From: Heliobacterium chlorum
GTDB taxonomy: Bacteria; Bacillota; Desulfitobacteriia; Heliobacteriales; Heliobacteriaceae
Length of the DNA: 64,000 nucleotides
Direction of reading: 5' to 3'
NCBI RefSeq assembly: GCF_014502795.1
Contig: NZ_JACVHF010000002.1
Coordinates: 62,001 to 126,000 of the forward strand
The notes beneath the pieces were generated by a model. The model did not search any database and was not told the DNA's origin. It saw only the letters and a program-made list of their open reading frames with translations. This document shows positions 52,869 through 62,932 of the stretch, in pieces. The position numbers were made by a program, and so were the translations under genes. Each line of letters begins with the position of its first letter. The first letter of the stretch is position 1.

Positions 52869-52897
52869 TTGTACGACGAAATCGACGCAGTTATAAT
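52869..52897 (+). promoter_or_regulatory. Promoter of the chemosensory operon
   Basis: TTGTAC (52869-52874), 17 bases, perfect TATAAT (52892-52897), about 47 bases before the first start codon. Confidence 0.75.
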
Positions 52898-52944
52898 GAA
52901 TCTAGACATCGAAGTGAGAGGGTAACAAGGGGGGCGAGCAAGGA

Positions 52945-53385
52945 TTGAAACTTCATTTTGAAATCGCTTCTACCTTTGAGGCGGTCGATCAGGTCGTCCA
53001 ACAAATCGTTGAAACTTTCAAAAAGGATTTCCCAAATCACCCTCCCAGGACGGCTTTTATCATTGACTTTGCCCTTAGGGAAATCATGAACAATGCGGTA
53101 GAACACGGAAACCGTATGGATGTGAGCAAAAGAGTTCTTTGTGACGTTCGTGTAGAGGGACAACGGATTTATCTAGCTGTTACTGACGAAGGATCGGGTT
53201 TTGAATTGAATAAAGCGATTCCCGAGAATGTCCTGCAGGATCTGACTCGGGAACGAAATCGGGGATTGCAGATCATTTCGCTGATGGGTTTTACTGTATC
53301 GGTTTTAGGTAGTTCGGTTCGCGCTGAGCTCAGCTTGGAAACGTTGGAAAAGAGGGAGGTAATCGTAAGTGAAAAGCGAAGTTAA
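52945..53385 (+). CDS. RsbW/SpoIIAB-like serine kinase (GHKL ATPase)
   Basis: A 146-residue anti-sigma-factor-type kinase. The N-box is ALREIMNNAVEHGN (about 48-61) and the G1 box is VTDEGSGFEL; NRGLQIISLMG is the G2-like region. Such kinases phosphorylate a STAS antagonist, and the next gene (overlapping by 17 bases) is exactly that. TTG 52945 follows GGGGGCGAGCAAGGA. It heads the chemosensory operon, so a partner-switching module is joined to chemotaxis genes; no sigma factor or PP2C phosphatase gene is in the operon. Confidence 0.88.
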   Translation: MKLHFEIASTFEAVDQVVQQIVETFKKDFPNHPPRTAFIIDFALREIMNNAVEHGNRMDVSKRVLCDVRVEGQRIYLAVTDEGSGFELNKAIPENVLQDLTRERNRGLQIISLMGFTVSVLGSSVRAELSLETLEKREVIVSEKRS

Positions 53386-53677
53386 ACAAGCAAAACTATG
53401 TATTCAAATAGAGAAAGATCTAACAGCAAACCGGGTTAAAGGATTGGTCGACGAAGCAAAACGTATGGTAGGCCAAATCGATAATTACCGTGAAATATCG
53501 GTGGATCTGTCGCGGGTACAGCATATCGATTCTACGGGTATTTCTTTTATCATCGGACTTTATAAGTCAGCTTGCAGCAACAGTAAGGCTTTCAAATTGA
53601 CCGGGCTTAATGAAGATATATTCGGGCTATTTCGTTTGATGAAGCTGGATAAAATCCTCGAAATCGAAACTGCCTAG
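53369..53677 (+). CDS. STAS domain anti-sigma-factor antagonist
   Basis: A 102-residue STAS protein (SpoIIAA/RsbV type). The phosphorylation site is Ser in VQHIDSTGISFIIGLY, and ISVDLS is the preceding strand. GTG 53369 follows GAGGGAGG and overlaps the end of the kinase gene, so the two are made in a fixed ratio. In B. subtilis-type switches the unphosphorylated form releases the partner from the kinase; here the partner is unknown and may be a chemosensory component. Confidence 0.9.
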   Translation: MKSEVKQAKLCIQIEKDLTANRVKGLVDEAKRMVGQIDNYREISVDLSRVQHIDSTGISFIIGLYKSACSNSKAFKLTGLNEDIFGLFRLMKLDKILEIETA

Positions 53678-53695
53678 TAAAGGGGTGGTTGACAG

Positions 53696-56600
53696 TTGCA
53701 AAACCTGGAGTTCATTAAAGAGTTTATTGAAGAAGCAACTGTACATGTAGAAACGGTAGAAAACGGCTTGCTGTTGTTTGGCAACGGAACCAACGAACCG
53801 GATACGATACATGGTATTTTTCGTGCTGTCCATAGCATCAAAGGTACTGCTGGTTTTTTTGGTTTACAGAATATCATCAAGATCGCCCATGTCATGGAGA
53901 ACCTGCTCGGTGAGGTTCGCAACAGCAATCTGGCTATAACGAATGACACGGTCGATTATCTTCTGGCGGCCAATGACTGTTTGAAAGAGATGATCGTCGA
54001 TGTGGAAAACAGCGACGATCGAGATGTCTCTGTCCATATTGAGAACATCACCGCCATCCTGGAAAATCGCAAGCCCAATCTTCCGAATGAACCGGCGGTA
54101 GAGTTTGTCGTAACGGACGAAAAAAATCAGGAAGTTCTTTTTGCTGACAACGAAAAAACGATCATCACCGATGCACTGAAACATGGTCATGGTTTATATA
54201 AAATTCGCCTGCGCCTGAACGAAAATGTCAAGGCCAATCCTTCTCCGGTCATGTTTTTCAATAAATTGTCATCGATCGGACAGATCATCGATTCCTATAC
54301 AGACATCAGCGAAGTAGGCGGACTCGATGATATTCTCAACGCGGACATCAACTTCATATTTCTGTTCACGACGGTCTTGGAAAAGAATTTGATCACTTTA
54401 GCCCTTGATATCCCCGAAGAGGATATCGTGGAGTTAGACATAAACACGAAGAAAGAGGATTTAGCCCAAATTCTTAGGAAGGATTTGGACTTTTCTAGTG
54501 CATTCCAAAAGTTCGATCCCCTGACTGAACCAAGGCAAATGGTTCAAAGCAGCACCGGCATGGCAAATGGTGTTATGGATCACTCAGTGACGACAGAAGA
54601 AATGAAGCCGGTAAATTCGTCTAGTCTTTCGACGCCATTGACAGCGTCGCCGAATGTAGACGATGCTGGGGATATGGTGAAGAAAGCCCAAGCGGTGGCT
54701 GTGGACGATACGGTTCGTGTGCATGTTTCCCTGTTGAACGATTTGCTCAATCTCGCCAGCGAAATGGTGCTGGGACGGAACCAATTGCTGCGTTGCCTGG
54801 AAGATCACCGCAAAGAGATCGCCGGACTGAACAGTGTCCTTCAAAACATCGATAATATCACCACGGAACTGCAGGAAAAAATCATGCAGACCCGCATGCA
54901 GCCTGTGGCGAAAGTTTTTAACAAATTTCCACGGATCATCCGGGAACTGTCCAAAAAGCTTGGGAAAGATATCGATCTTCAAATGGAAGGCACAGAAGTT
55001 GAACTTGATAAGTCCATCATTGAATCGCTAGCAGACCCACTGACTCATTTGATTCGAAATGCGGCTGACCACGGGATCGAAAGACCTGAGGTGCGGGAAC
55101 TTCAGGGCAAATCGAAAACGGGTCATATCTTTCTCAAAGCCTATCACGAAGGCGGCCGTGTCAACATCGACATCATCGATGACGGTGCCGGTATCAAGGT
55201 GGAAAAGATCAAAGCGAAAGCCTTAGAGAGAGGGCTGATGCGAGCGGCCGAAGCGGAGAGTATGAGCGAACGGGAAATTCTGAACATGCTCTTCCAGCCC
55301 GGTTTTTCTACGGCAGAGCAAGTCACCGATGTGTCTGGCCGAGGTGTCGGCATGGACGTGGTCAAGACAAACATTGAAAAGCTGGGCGGAGCTATCGACA
55401 TCATGACCCGACCTGGACAAGGTACGACCTTCCGGCTCGCACTGCCTTTAACATTGGCGATCATTCCATCCCTCATCGTGGAAGTAGCTGGTCAAAAGTT
55501 TGCTTTGCCTCAAGTGAACCTTCAGGAGATGGTTCGAATTAAACCGGGAGATCCGAACCGGAAAATCGAACGCTTTCAAGGCGCCCAAGTGCTGCGATTA
55601 CGGGGCCGCCTATTGCCGATCATTCACCTCGGCAATGTGCTGGGGTTGCGCAAAGAATCTCTCGATACGACAGAGGTGGTTCGTGTCCTTGTGCTCAAGA
55701 TTGGCACGAAACAATACGGTCTGGCTGTCGATGCGATTCATGATGGTGAAGAAATACTCGTCAAACCTCTTCCGCGGTACCTGGGAGAATGCCCATGCTA
55801 CTCGGGAGTGACTATCCTAGGAGACGGCAAGGTCGCCATGATTCTGAACCCGGAAGGCATTTCAGGCAAGGCAAACTTGAGATTTACGGAGGAACAACGA
55901 AAAAAGAGCGCTGAAGAAGAACAATCGGCCATCGAGAGCATGGCGGAAGCCCAAAACCTGCTGCTCTTTCAGTGCTCCGGTACGGAAACGTTCAGCCTCG
56001 ATCTCTCCATGGTGGCCCGGGTCGAACCGATTCAGGCTAGCCAGATTGAACGGATTGGCGAAAAGGAGTACATCCAATTTCGAGGCGATTCGCTCCGGGT
56101 TATTCGTCCGGAACAATATCTTCCCGTTACGCGAAGAGAGGGGCAACCGGACAAGCTTTACGTCATTATTCCGAAACTCGTCAAATATCCCATGGGTATT
56201 CTCATCCATCGGATTGAAGACATCATCCAGACACGGGTTAAATTCAACCAGGAGAACATCAAAGCAAAAGGCTTAGTGGGATCGACGATCCTGCACAACC
56301 GAATCGTGCTGGTGATCAACATCTATGATCTCTTCGAGCTAGCTGCACCGGAGCATTATCAAATCCACGAAAGACACAGTCACAGTGGAAACCGGAGGAC
56401 AGTGCTGCTTGTCGAGGACACACCCTTTTTTGCGAAGATGGAACGGAGCTACCTGGAGTGGGCCGGTTATCGCGTTCTCTACGGGTCAAACGGTAAAGAG
56501 GCTTGGGACATCCTGCAAAATTCCTCTGTCGATGTGGTTGTGTCTGATATCCAAATGCCGGTCATGGACGGCTTTGAACTAGTCAAACGAATTCGATCCG

Positions 56601-56770
56601 ACCAAAGATTGGCCCCCTTGCCCGTCATTGCCCTCACGTCGATGACGGACGAGCGAAGCCGTCAACTCGGTAGGGAAGCCGGATTCGACTTTTACGAGGT
56701 TAAGTTAGACAAAGAACGGATCCTGGATCGGTTGGAAGAGGCACTCCGCTTGAGGAGGGAAGCAGGATGA
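53696..56770 (+). CDS. cheA: CheA-type hybrid histidine kinase with two CheW domains and receiver
   Basis: A 1024-residue hub kinase. Hpt at 1-110 with His46 (RAVHSIKGTAG); a CheY/CheB-binding P2-like region (about 140-250); dimerisation helices (from 334); HATPase (about 432-585: HLIRNAADHGIE, DDGAGI, GRGVGMDVV); CheW-like (587-720); a second CheW-like (747-885); receiver (901-1022) with Asp in SDIQMPVMDG and Lys in VKLDKE. Ordinary CheA has one CheW domain and no receiver, so this is a hybrid as in alternative-function or twitching systems. TTG 53696 is 18 bases after the STAS gene. It shares ATGA with cheW. Confidence 0.94.
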   Translation: MQNLEFIKEFIEEATVHVETVENGLLLFGNGTNEPDTIHGIFRAVHSIKGTAGFFGLQNIIKIAHVMENLLGEVRNSNLAITNDTVDYLLAANDCLKEMIVDVENSDDRDVSVHIENITAILENRKPNLPNEPAVEFVVTDEKNQEVLFADNEKTIITDALKHGHGLYKIRLRLNENVKANPSPVMFFNKLSSIGQIIDSYTDISEVGGLDDILNADINFIFLFTTVLEKNLITLALDIPEEDIVELDINTKKEDLAQILRKDLDFSSAFQKFDPLTEPRQMVQSSTGMANGVMDHSVTTEEMKPVNSSSLSTPLTASPNVDDAGDMVKKAQAVAVDDTVRVHVSLLNDLLNLASEMVLGRNQLLRCLEDHRKEIAGLNSVLQNIDNITTELQEKIMQTRMQPVAKVFNKFPRIIRELSKKLGKDIDLQMEGTEVELDKSIIESLADPLTHLIRNAADHGIERPEVRELQGKSKTGHIFLKAYHEGGRVNIDIIDDGAGIKVEKIKAKALERGLMRAAEAESMSEREILNMLFQPGFSTAEQVTDVSGRGVGMDVVKTNIEKLGGAIDIMTRPGQGTTFRLALPLTLAIIPSLIVEVAGQKFALPQVNLQEMVRIKPGDPNRKIERFQGAQVLRLRGRLLPIIHLGNVLGLRKESLDTTEVVRVLVLKIGTKQYGLAVDAIHDGEEILVKPLPRYLGECPCYSGVTILGDGKVAMILNPEGISGKANLRFTEEQRKKSAEEEQSAIESMAEAQNLLLFQCSGTETFSLDLSMVARVEPIQASQIERIGEKEYIQFRGDSLRVIRPEQYLPVTRREGQPDKLYVIIPKLVKYPMGILIHRIEDIIQTRVKFNQENIKAKGLVGSTILHNRIVLVINIYDLFELAAPEHYQIHERHSHSGNRRTVLLVEDTPFFAKMERSYLEWAGYRVLYGSNGKEAWDILQNSSVDVVVSDIQMPVMDGFELVKRIRSDQRLAPLPVIALTSMTDERSRQLGREAGFDFYEVKLDKERILDRLEEALRLRREAG

Positions 56771-57195
56771 CCGGTAAAGTACTCACCTTTTATTTGGGCG
56801 GACTGCTCTTCGGCTTGGACATCGTCGCCGTGAAAGAGATCCAGCGCAATATCGAATACACGCCCGTTCCAGACTCTCCGGCTCATATTGTCGGGTTGTT
56901 CAACATGCGGGGACAGGTTGTCACTCTTCTCGATTTAGCTTATCTGTTGAATAACGGAAAAGAGCCGGAGAAGGGAAGAGCAGTCTGCATCGTCTTAAAG
57001 CCGAGAGCCGAAGCGCCTGAGCATATCGGGTTTCTCATCGATCGGACGGGGTCTGTCGTCGATATCCAAGATGATATCTCGGAAGGTCCGCCGGCCAACA
57101 TGAGTGGAGAGCTCACACGGTTTGTCAAAGAAGTGGTCAAACTCAATGAGGAACTGTTGATGGTCATCGATTCGGAAGTCATTTTTGAGCAATAA
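56767..57195 (+). CDS. cheW: CheW coupling protein
   Basis: A 142-residue scaffold linking receptors to CheA. Typical CheW pattern: [39 protein letters not shown], then [14 protein letters not shown] and [14 protein letters not shown] 56767 overlaps the cheA stop by four bases. The gene is followed directly by the only receptor gene in the operon, which it would couple. Confidence 0.95.
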   Translation: MTGKVLTFYLGGLLFGLDIVAVKEIQRNIEYTPVPDSPAHIVGLFNMRGQVVTLLDLAYLLNNGKEPEKGRAVCIVLKPRAEAPEHIGFLIDRTGSVVDIQDDISEGPPANMSGELTRFVKEVVKLNEELLMVIDSEVIFEQ

Positions 57196-57223
57196 TGGAG
57201 AAAGGAAAAGGAGGAAATCGAAG

Positions 57224-59227
57224 ATGAAGTGGTTTCAGGACATGAAAATCGGGGCAAAGCTGATCAGCAGTTTCATCTTGATCGCCTGCATCGCCGGTTT
57301 AATCGGCATCCAGGGCTATCTAAATGTGAAGCATTTGGATGAAGCCCTCAAGGACATGTACGGAACGAATACGGAACCTTTGAACCACATTAGCAATGCA
57401 GCGATTGCATTCCATAAAAGCCGAGTCAACATGAGGGATTTTATCCTTGCCGATGACTCCATGAGTCGAAGAGATTATGAGAACAAGTTAAAGGATAATG
57501 ATAAGATCGTTGCGGAAAACCTTGATGAATTTGCGAAAACCGTTAAATCTGATGAGATTCGTAAAGAAGTCGACAAACTGGACAAGGCTTTCGAAAAGTA
57601 TCTAATTTTACAAGAACGTATTTTACAGGTTGCAGCGACGGGACAAAGAAATGAAGCTGTCGCCGTCATGAAAGACGGTTTAAGCCAGGCCAACGACGTC
57701 AGCGATTCCATGCAGCGCCTGATTGAAATGAAAGTTGCTCAAGCCGAGACCAAAGCCAAGACGAACGAGGCTGAAGGCGATTCGGCGATCAAGTTTATGC
57801 TCATTTTGTCGGCGGCCGGTATGCTCATTGCCATCGTACTCGGATTGTACATATCTAATAATATCAAAGGGCCGATCGTACGAATTCAAGAACTCATGGC
57901 CCAAGCGGAAAAAGGCGATCTTACCGTCCGCGGAGAAAGCGTCTCCAAAGATGAGGTTGGACAGCTTACGGAATCCTATAACCGGTTGATGGGCCGCTTC
58001 CAGGAAATGATGAAAGAGATTTATCAAAACTCCCTTTCTCTCAATCAAGCTTCGGTGAACCTGCTCGACACATCGAGCACTATGGCGGCCACTAGTGAAG
58101 AGATGAGTGCTAAGACAAGTGTCGTCAGCGCTGCCACTACCCAGATCACGACCAGCATCGAGTCTACGGCCATGGCGGCAGGGGATGCCAGCAAGAACAT
58201 CCATGTCATCGCTTCGGCCGTAGAGGAAATGTCCGGTACCGTCCGGAATTTGGCTGCCGCTTCCGAAGAGATTTCGGCCAGTGTCGATCAGGTGAGCGAT
58301 GTAGTTGAGCAGATTTCTAATGGTATTAACCGCGTGTCTCATTCGTCATCAGAGGTATCCGGTTCCGTCAACAGCGTTGCCACCGCTGTCAAGGAAATCA
58401 ATATCTCTCTAAACGAAGTCAGTCATAACTGTGAACGTTCCATTCATATCACCAGTGACGCCGGCAACAGGGCAAACGAAACGAATACGATCATCGAAAA
58501 ACTCAACGGATCTTCTAAGCAAATTGGTAAAATCGTCAATGTAATCAACGATATCGCCGAGCAGACGAACATGCTGGCCCTCAACGCGGCCATCGAAGCA
58601 GCTGGTGCCGGTGAGGCTGGACGGGGTTTTGCCGTCGTAGCCAACGAAGTGAAGGAACTAGCCAAACAAACGGCAGAGGCGACCGATGAGATCAGCCAGC
58701 AAATCGAAGCCATGCAGGACAACATGGCTGGAGCCGTCAAAGCCGTAGAGAAGATCACCGACGTCATCGGTGAAATCACCGAAATCACGAACACGATTGC
58801 CTCGGCTGTGACTGAACAATCAGCCATCACCGGGGAGATTTCGAAGTCGATCGTAGCGGCAGCAGAGCGAGTCAACAACATCACTCGGGAAATCAGCGAT
58901 TTAGCTTCTAACGCTCAGCAGGTAGCCCGTGGCAGCCAAGAAGCTTCCAAAGGAGTTCAGGAAATCGCCCGCTCTGCCCAGGAACTGTCCATCGCAGCGA
59001 ATGATGTGGCTCGCAATACAGAGAACGCTTCTGAAAAAGTCGGCTTAGTGGCCCGCTCGGCAACGGAAGTGGCCAAAGGCGCTGACGAAATCTCGGCCAG
59101 CATTCAAGAGATCAGTATGGCCTCCACCGAAACGGCGAGCGGAGCTGAATCGACCAGTGGTGCGGCACAACACCTGGCCGATATGGCGAAAACGATGGAG
59201 ACGCTGGTAAAACAGTTCAAGGTCTAA
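57224..59227 (+). CDS. Methyl-accepting chemotaxis protein
   Basis: A 667-residue transmembrane receptor. Membrane helix 1 (about 12-32: [20 protein letters not shown]), a four-helix-bundle-type ligand domain (33-190), membrane helix 2 (about 193-213), HAMP (213-266), and a long signalling coiled coil with the highly conserved hairpin tip [13 protein letters not shown]...[20 protein letters not shown] and [18 protein letters not shown] 57224 follows AAAAGGAGG. The ligand is unknown. Located between cheW and cheB, so it is the dedicated input of this system. It lacks a C-terminal pentapeptide for CheR tethering. Confidence 0.95.
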   Translation: MKWFQDMKIGAKLISSFILIACIAGLIGIQGYLNVKHLDEALKDMYGTNTEPLNHISNAAIAFHKSRVNMRDFILADDSMSRRDYENKLKDNDKIVAENLDEFAKTVKSDEIRKEVDKLDKAFEKYLILQERILQVAATGQRNEAVAVMKDGLSQANDVSDSMQRLIEMKVAQAETKAKTNEAEGDSAIKFMLILSAAGMLIAIVLGLYISNNIKGPIVRIQELMAQAEKGDLTVRGESVSKDEVGQLTESYNRLMGRFQEMMKEIYQNSLSLNQASVNLLDTSSTMAATSEEMSAKTSVVSAATTQITTSIESTAMAAGDASKNIHVIASAVEEMSGTVRNLAAASEEISASVDQVSDVVEQISNGINRVSHSSSEVSGSVNSVATAVKEINISLNEVSHNCERSIHITSDAGNRANETNTIIEKLNGSSKQIGKIVNVINDIAEQTNMLALNAAIEAAGAGEAGRGFAVVANEVKELAKQTAEATDEISQQIEAMQDNMAGAVKAVEKITDVIGEITEITNTIASAVTEQSAITGEISKSIVAAAERVNNITREISDLASNAQQVARGSQEASKGVQEIARSAQELSIAANDVARNTENASEKVGLVARSATEVAKGADEISASIQEISMASTETASGAESTSGAAQHLADMAKTMETLVKQFKV

Positions 59228-59244
59228 ATAAGTAGGTGGTAGGC

Positions 59245-60366
59245 TTGGAAAAGCTGAAGGTCCTAGTCGCCGATGATACCTTAGTCTATCGCAAGATCCT
59301 TGCACACGCTGTTGAAAGTACCGGGTTAGCAACCGTCGAGTTTACGGCGTCAAACGGCTTGCTCGCCATGGAGCGTATCAGGCACAATAAACTCGATGTA
59401 GCTTTGCTAGATATGTTCATGCCTGAAATGGATGGATTGGCTGTCTTGGAACAAATCCGCAAGGAACACCCCCAGATCGCCGTCATCCTGATCAGCGGCC
59501 GAGGACCGGACAATGCCAGCGCCACTGTCCGTGCATTAAGTCTGGGTGCATTGGACTTTATCCTTAAACCGGAAGAGTCTGACGCCAACAAAAGCATGGA
59601 AAAGTTGAAAAGCCAACTTCAGGCTTTATTCGCTCAAATCAAGATCAAGAAACTATCGTCCATCAAAGAATCGGCTACCCTAACCTCCGAACAAACACAA
59701 AAAACCCTTACTTTGGCACCACCTGTCGCCAAAGAAAGAACGGCGACCTCCCTTTCCATAAACCAAAAAAAATTCAACGGTGTTGACCTCGTCGTGATCG
59801 CCTCTTCTACCGGGGGGCCTGTAGCTCTGGAGAAGGTCTGCCAACAACTACCGGCCAATTTTCCCATCCCCGTCCTTATCGTTCAGCACATGCCGGCCGA
59901 GTTCACCCGGATTTTGGCCCAATCACTCACAAGGAAGTGCCAACTTCCCGTGGTAGAAGCTGGGGAAGGAGAAACGGTTCGGCCAGGTAAAATCATGATC
60001 GCTCCCGGCGGACTGCATATGACTGTGCAGCCTGGAAAAGGGGCAAGCAAAGCGATCAAGCTGAGCAATAGTCCCCTAGTTAACGGCGTGCGTCCGGCTG
60101 CTGATGTACTCTTTGAATCGTTGGCTCAAGGATTTAAGAGAGAACGAATACTGGCGGTCATACTGACCGGCATGGGAAACGACGGATTGCGGGGCGTGAC
60201 AGAAATGAAGAGACACTGTGATTGCTATTGCCTGACCCAGAGTGAAAAGACTTGTGTTGTCTACGGCATGCCCCGTAGTGTCGTTGAGGCTGGTCTTTCC
60301 GATGAAGCTGTCGACATCGAAGAGATAGCGCCGCGGATTAACCGGCTCGTTTCGGGAGGAAAATAG
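59245..60366 (+). CDS. cheB: CheB protein-glutamate methylesterase
   Basis: A 373-residue response regulator enzyme that removes methyl groups from receptors. Receiver domain (1-125) with Asp in LLDMFMPEMDG; a long linker (125-180); methylesterase with Ser in IASSTGGP, His in VQHMPAEFT and Asp in GMGNDG. TTG 59245 lies close after AGGTGG and opens directly on EKLKVLVADD; GTG 59236 is also in frame. Three bases separate it from cheR. Confidence 0.95.
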   Translation: MEKLKVLVADDTLVYRKILAHAVESTGLATVEFTASNGLLAMERIRHNKLDVALLDMFMPEMDGLAVLEQIRKEHPQIAVILISGRGPDNASATVRALSLGALDFILKPEESDANKSMEKLKSQLQALFAQIKIKKLSSIKESATLTSEQTQKTLTLAPPVAKERTATSLSINQKKFNGVDLVVIASSTGGPVALEKVCQQLPANFPIPVLIVQHMPAEFTRILAQSLTRKCQLPVVEAGEGETVRPGKIMIAPGGLHMTVQPGKGASKAIKLSNSPLVNGVRPAADVLFESLAQGFKRERILAVILTGMGNDGLRGVTEMKRHCDCYCLTQSEKTCVVYGMPRSVVEAGLSDEAVDIEEIAPRINRLVSGGK

Positions 60367-60369
60367 CTG

Positions 60370-61215
60370 ATGGCTTCCACCGATTTAAAAGGGTTTCGTC
60401 TGATTCAGGAATACATTGAGAAGGAATGCGGCATCCACCTCGGTGATGACAAAGCCTATCTCATTGAGGGGCGATTGGGACGTCTGCTGGCTGAATCAGG
60501 TGCTCGAGACTTTGAAGAGTTTTATTATCGGATCCATCAGCAGCGGGATCGTGCAATGGCGGAAAAAGTCATCGATGCCATTACGACGAACGAGACTTTG
60601 TGGTTCCGCGATAAAACGCCTTGGAAAGTCTTAGAGGAAGTCTTGCTCCCAAACTTTGTGGAGCAGTTTCGGGCAGGTAAGCGCTTTCGGGTGAGAATTT
60701 GGAGCGCTGCCTGTTCGACAGGGCAGGAGCCCTATTCCACAGCGATGTGTATTGATCGTTATTTACGAGAGCATGGAATCAAAGATATCACAACAGATCG
60801 ATTCGAGATCTTAGCGACCGATATATCGCCTGCCGTCGTTCAGTTGGCTCGTTTGGGGAGATATGATAGCATTTCCATGATTCGAGGAATGGACGACTCG
60901 TACAAAGCGAAGTATTTTCAACAAGAGGGGCGCATCTGGTCTATCGACGAGAAAATCAAAAAGATGATTCGCTTTGAACGATTCAACCTACAAGATGACT
61001 ACGGCATCTTCGGTCAATTTGATATCATCTTTTGCCGTTATGTAACCATTTACTTTGCAGACACCCTTAAACGTCTCGTCTTACAAAAAATGGCCCGGAG
61101 TCTTTCCGCCGATGGAGTGCTGTTTTTAGGCAATTCAGAGATTTATACAGATTACAGGGATCATTTTAACGTTAAGGAACATATGGGCGGCATCTACTAT
61201 ACTGTGAAGAGGTAA
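60370..61215 (+). CDS. cheR: CheR protein-glutamate methyltransferase
   Basis: A 281-residue SAM-dependent enzyme that methylates receptors. Helical N-domain (1-80: IEKECGIHL, ITTNETLWFRD), then the SAM fold with IWSAACSTGQEPYS, ILATDISP, and FCRYVTIYF; the family usually has CRN-x-x-I-YF, so Asn is Tyr-Val here. The ATG is three bases after the cheB stop, and ribosome site GGGAGG lies in the cheB end. Normal length. Confidence 0.95.
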   Translation: MASTDLKGFRLIQEYIEKECGIHLGDDKAYLIEGRLGRLLAESGARDFEEFYYRIHQQRDRAMAEKVIDAITTNETLWFRDKTPWKVLEEVLLPNFVEQFRAGKRFRVRIWSAACSTGQEPYSTAMCIDRYLREHGIKDITTDRFEILATDISPAVVQLARLGRYDSISMIRGMDDSYKAKYFQQEGRIWSIDEKIKKMIRFERFNLQDDYGIFGQFDIIFCRYVTIYFADTLKRLVLQKMARSLSADGVLFLGNSEIYTDYRDHFNVKEHMGGIYYTVKR

Positions 61216-61219
61216 GCAT

Positions 61220-61603
61220 ATGATCGTATTGTCAGTAGACGACTCCGCCATCATCCGCAAGATCATCCGGGGGGCTGTAGAAGTCCTGGAAGGAACATTG
61301 TTAGAAGCTTCGGACGGTGAGGAAGCTTTAGAGATTATGGACAAACATGATGGTATCGACTTGATCCTTTTGGACTGGAACATGCCTGGAATGAACGGAT
61401 GGGAGTTATTGAACCGGATAAAAAGCCACCCCGTTTATAAATACATTCCGGTAATGATGGTGACCACCGAAGGGGAAAGGGAAAACATCGTTCGAGCCAT
61501 ACGTGCTGGAGCGGTCCATTACTTGGTGAAACCTTTTACCACGGAAGATCTGCAGAAAAAAATCCTTGAATGTCTAGGGAGGGGTGACATATCGTCGAAC
61601 TAA
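61220..61603 (+). CDS. cheY: CheY-like response regulator (first)
   Basis: A 127-residue single receiver. Acidic pocket SVDDSA, phosphoacceptor Asp in LLDWNMPGMNG, Thr in MVTTEGE and Lys in LVKPFT. It ends over the start of a CheX-type phosphatase gene. One of two CheY proteins in the operon; which one reaches the motor cannot be told from sequence. Confidence 0.94.
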   Translation: MIVLSVDDSAIIRKIIRGAVEVLEGTLLEASDGEEALEIMDKHDGIDLILLDWNMPGMNGWELLNRIKSHPVYKYIPVMMVTTEGERENIVRAIRAGAVHYLVKPFTTEDLQKKILECLGRGDISSN

Positions 61604-62064
61604 CGCGATTGCGCAACTCACTAGCGGAATCCACGAAAGAAGTATTGCGCTCGATGGCCGGCATCCTCGTCGATGAACAGCCTTGCCCCGTCGGTGGCGG
61701 TTTCAAAACAACCTGTGACTACACGGGAGCTATGTTGGTCATCGGACGTCGCACCGCTATGATCACTCTCAGTATGAGCCGGGAAGCGGCGAAACTCGTC
61801 GTCGCTTATATGACCGGTATATCTCCGGCTGAACTCGAAGAGGACGATCTGGCCGACGGCATGGCGGAACTCGTCAATATGATCGCCGGAAGCAGCAAAT
61901 CTTCTCTCGTCGGAACTGATTTTCACTTTCGAATCACACTTCCTTTCGTCCTGGTTGGGGAAAATCAGCACATTGTCTATAAAAGCAAACCTGTGGACCG
62001 GTGCAAACATTACTTTGCCGGTGACATTGAGGCGACACTTGAACTTGTATACTTGGAGGGGTAA
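61591..62064 (+). CDS. cheX: CheX-like CheY-P phosphatase (first), ATC start suspected
   Basis: About 157 residues of the CheX family, which dephosphorylates CheY-P. The active-site pattern E-x-x-N is present in MAELVNMIAGSSKSSL. A TTG at 61609 has no ribosome site. The frame is open back to 61588, and ATC 61591 lies eight bases after GGAGG, inside the end of cheY, so I place the start there as a non-standard codon. It has a Cys-containing N-terminal part (QPCPVGGGFKTTC) not seen in the two other copies. Confidence 0.8.
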   Translation: MVELTRLRNSLAESTKEVLRSMAGILVDEQPCPVGGGFKTTCDYTGAMLVIGRRTAMITLSMSREAAKLVVAYMTGISPAELEEDDLADGMAELVNMIAGSSKSSLVGTDFHFRITLPFVLVGENQHIVYKSKPVDRCKHYFAGDIEATLELVYLEG

Positions 62065-62066
62065 GC

Positions 62067-62426
62067 ATGATAAAAAGAATTCTGCTCGTTGACGATTCTC
62101 CCTTGATCCATAACTTGTTGCGGAAGACATTAGAAAAACATGGTTATGAGGTTGCAGGCGATGCTATGAATGGAAAAGAAGCTGTGGAACTATTCACCCA
62201 ATTATCACCGGATTTAGTTTTTATGGATATCACCATGCCGATCATTGATGGATTGGAAGCGGCGAAAGCGATTAAAAGTCAACAGCCGACGGCGAAAATC
62301 ATCATGTTAAGTGCCATGGGCGATGAGGAAATCGTGTCGCAAGCCAAAGCCCTCGGCATCGATATCTTCCTGCAAAAACCCTTTGATGATTACAAGATTA
62401 TTAGCGCAATTGCTAAAGTAATTTAA
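62067..62426 (+). CDS. cheY: CheY-like response regulator (second)
   Basis: A 119-residue single receiver. LLVDDSPLI, phosphoacceptor Asp in FMDITMPIIDG, Ser/Thr in IMLSAMGDE and Lys in FLQKPFDD. It starts two bases after the CheX stop with AGGGG ahead of it. The close pairing CheY-CheX-CheY-CheX-CheX suggests more than one output branch or graded signal removal. Confidence 0.94.
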   Translation: MIKRILLVDDSPLIHNLLRKTLEKHGYEVAGDAMNGKEAVELFTQLSPDLVFMDITMPIIDGLEAAKAIKSQQPTAKIIMLSAMGDEEIVSQAKALGIDIFLQKPFDDYKIISAIAKVI

Positions 62427-62440
62427 GGGGGGCAGCCTCT

Positions 62441-62911
62441 ATGGATATGCGCATGACCGTGCCTTTTGTGGAAGCATTACAGGATATCTTCAAACAAATG
62501 GCCATGATTGAAGCTCAAACCGATGGTGAACCTTTTACCGACAATGAAGAAGTTCATTCATATGGCGTTTCTTCGATCATCACGTTCGCTGGAAAAATCA
62601 AAGGACGTTTTCTGATCGACCTAGATACGCAGGTAGCGCTGCAAGCTGCAAAGAATATAACCGGCTCAAGCTATGATTCCCCAAAAGAACAAATGGTGTT
62701 GGCCGTAGTTTCTGAGATGAACAACATCATCTCCGGCAACGCCATTACAAAGCTCAATAACGAATACGGATTAAGTCTTCGATTAGCACCGCCTATCGTA
62801 TTTGCCGGAACGGATGTCATTATCTCCATTCCGAAGGTCGCGTCGGCTTCGGTCACCTGTACGACCGCCTACGGAAAACTGAAAGCCAGCGTGGCGATCA
62901 GCAAAGCATAG
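62441..62911 (+). CDS. cheX: CheX-like CheY-P phosphatase (second)
   Basis: A 156-residue CheX-family protein. The N-terminal helix VPFVEALQDIFKQMA is typical, and the E-x-x-N active-site motif is in VSEMNNIISGNA. The C-terminal sheet (PPIVFAGTDVIISIP) is complete. Ribosome site GGGGGGCAG. It is close to the third copy in sequence and length. Confidence 0.9.
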   Translation: MDMRMTVPFVEALQDIFKQMAMIEAQTDGEPFTDNEEVHSYGVSSIITFAGKIKGRFLIDLDTQVALQAAKNITGSSYDSPKEQMVLAVVSEMNNIISGNAITKLNNEYGLSLRLAPPIVFAGTDVIISIPKVASASVTCTTAYGKLKASVAISKA

Positions 62912-62932
62912 GTACCGGAGGAGGACAGTCTC

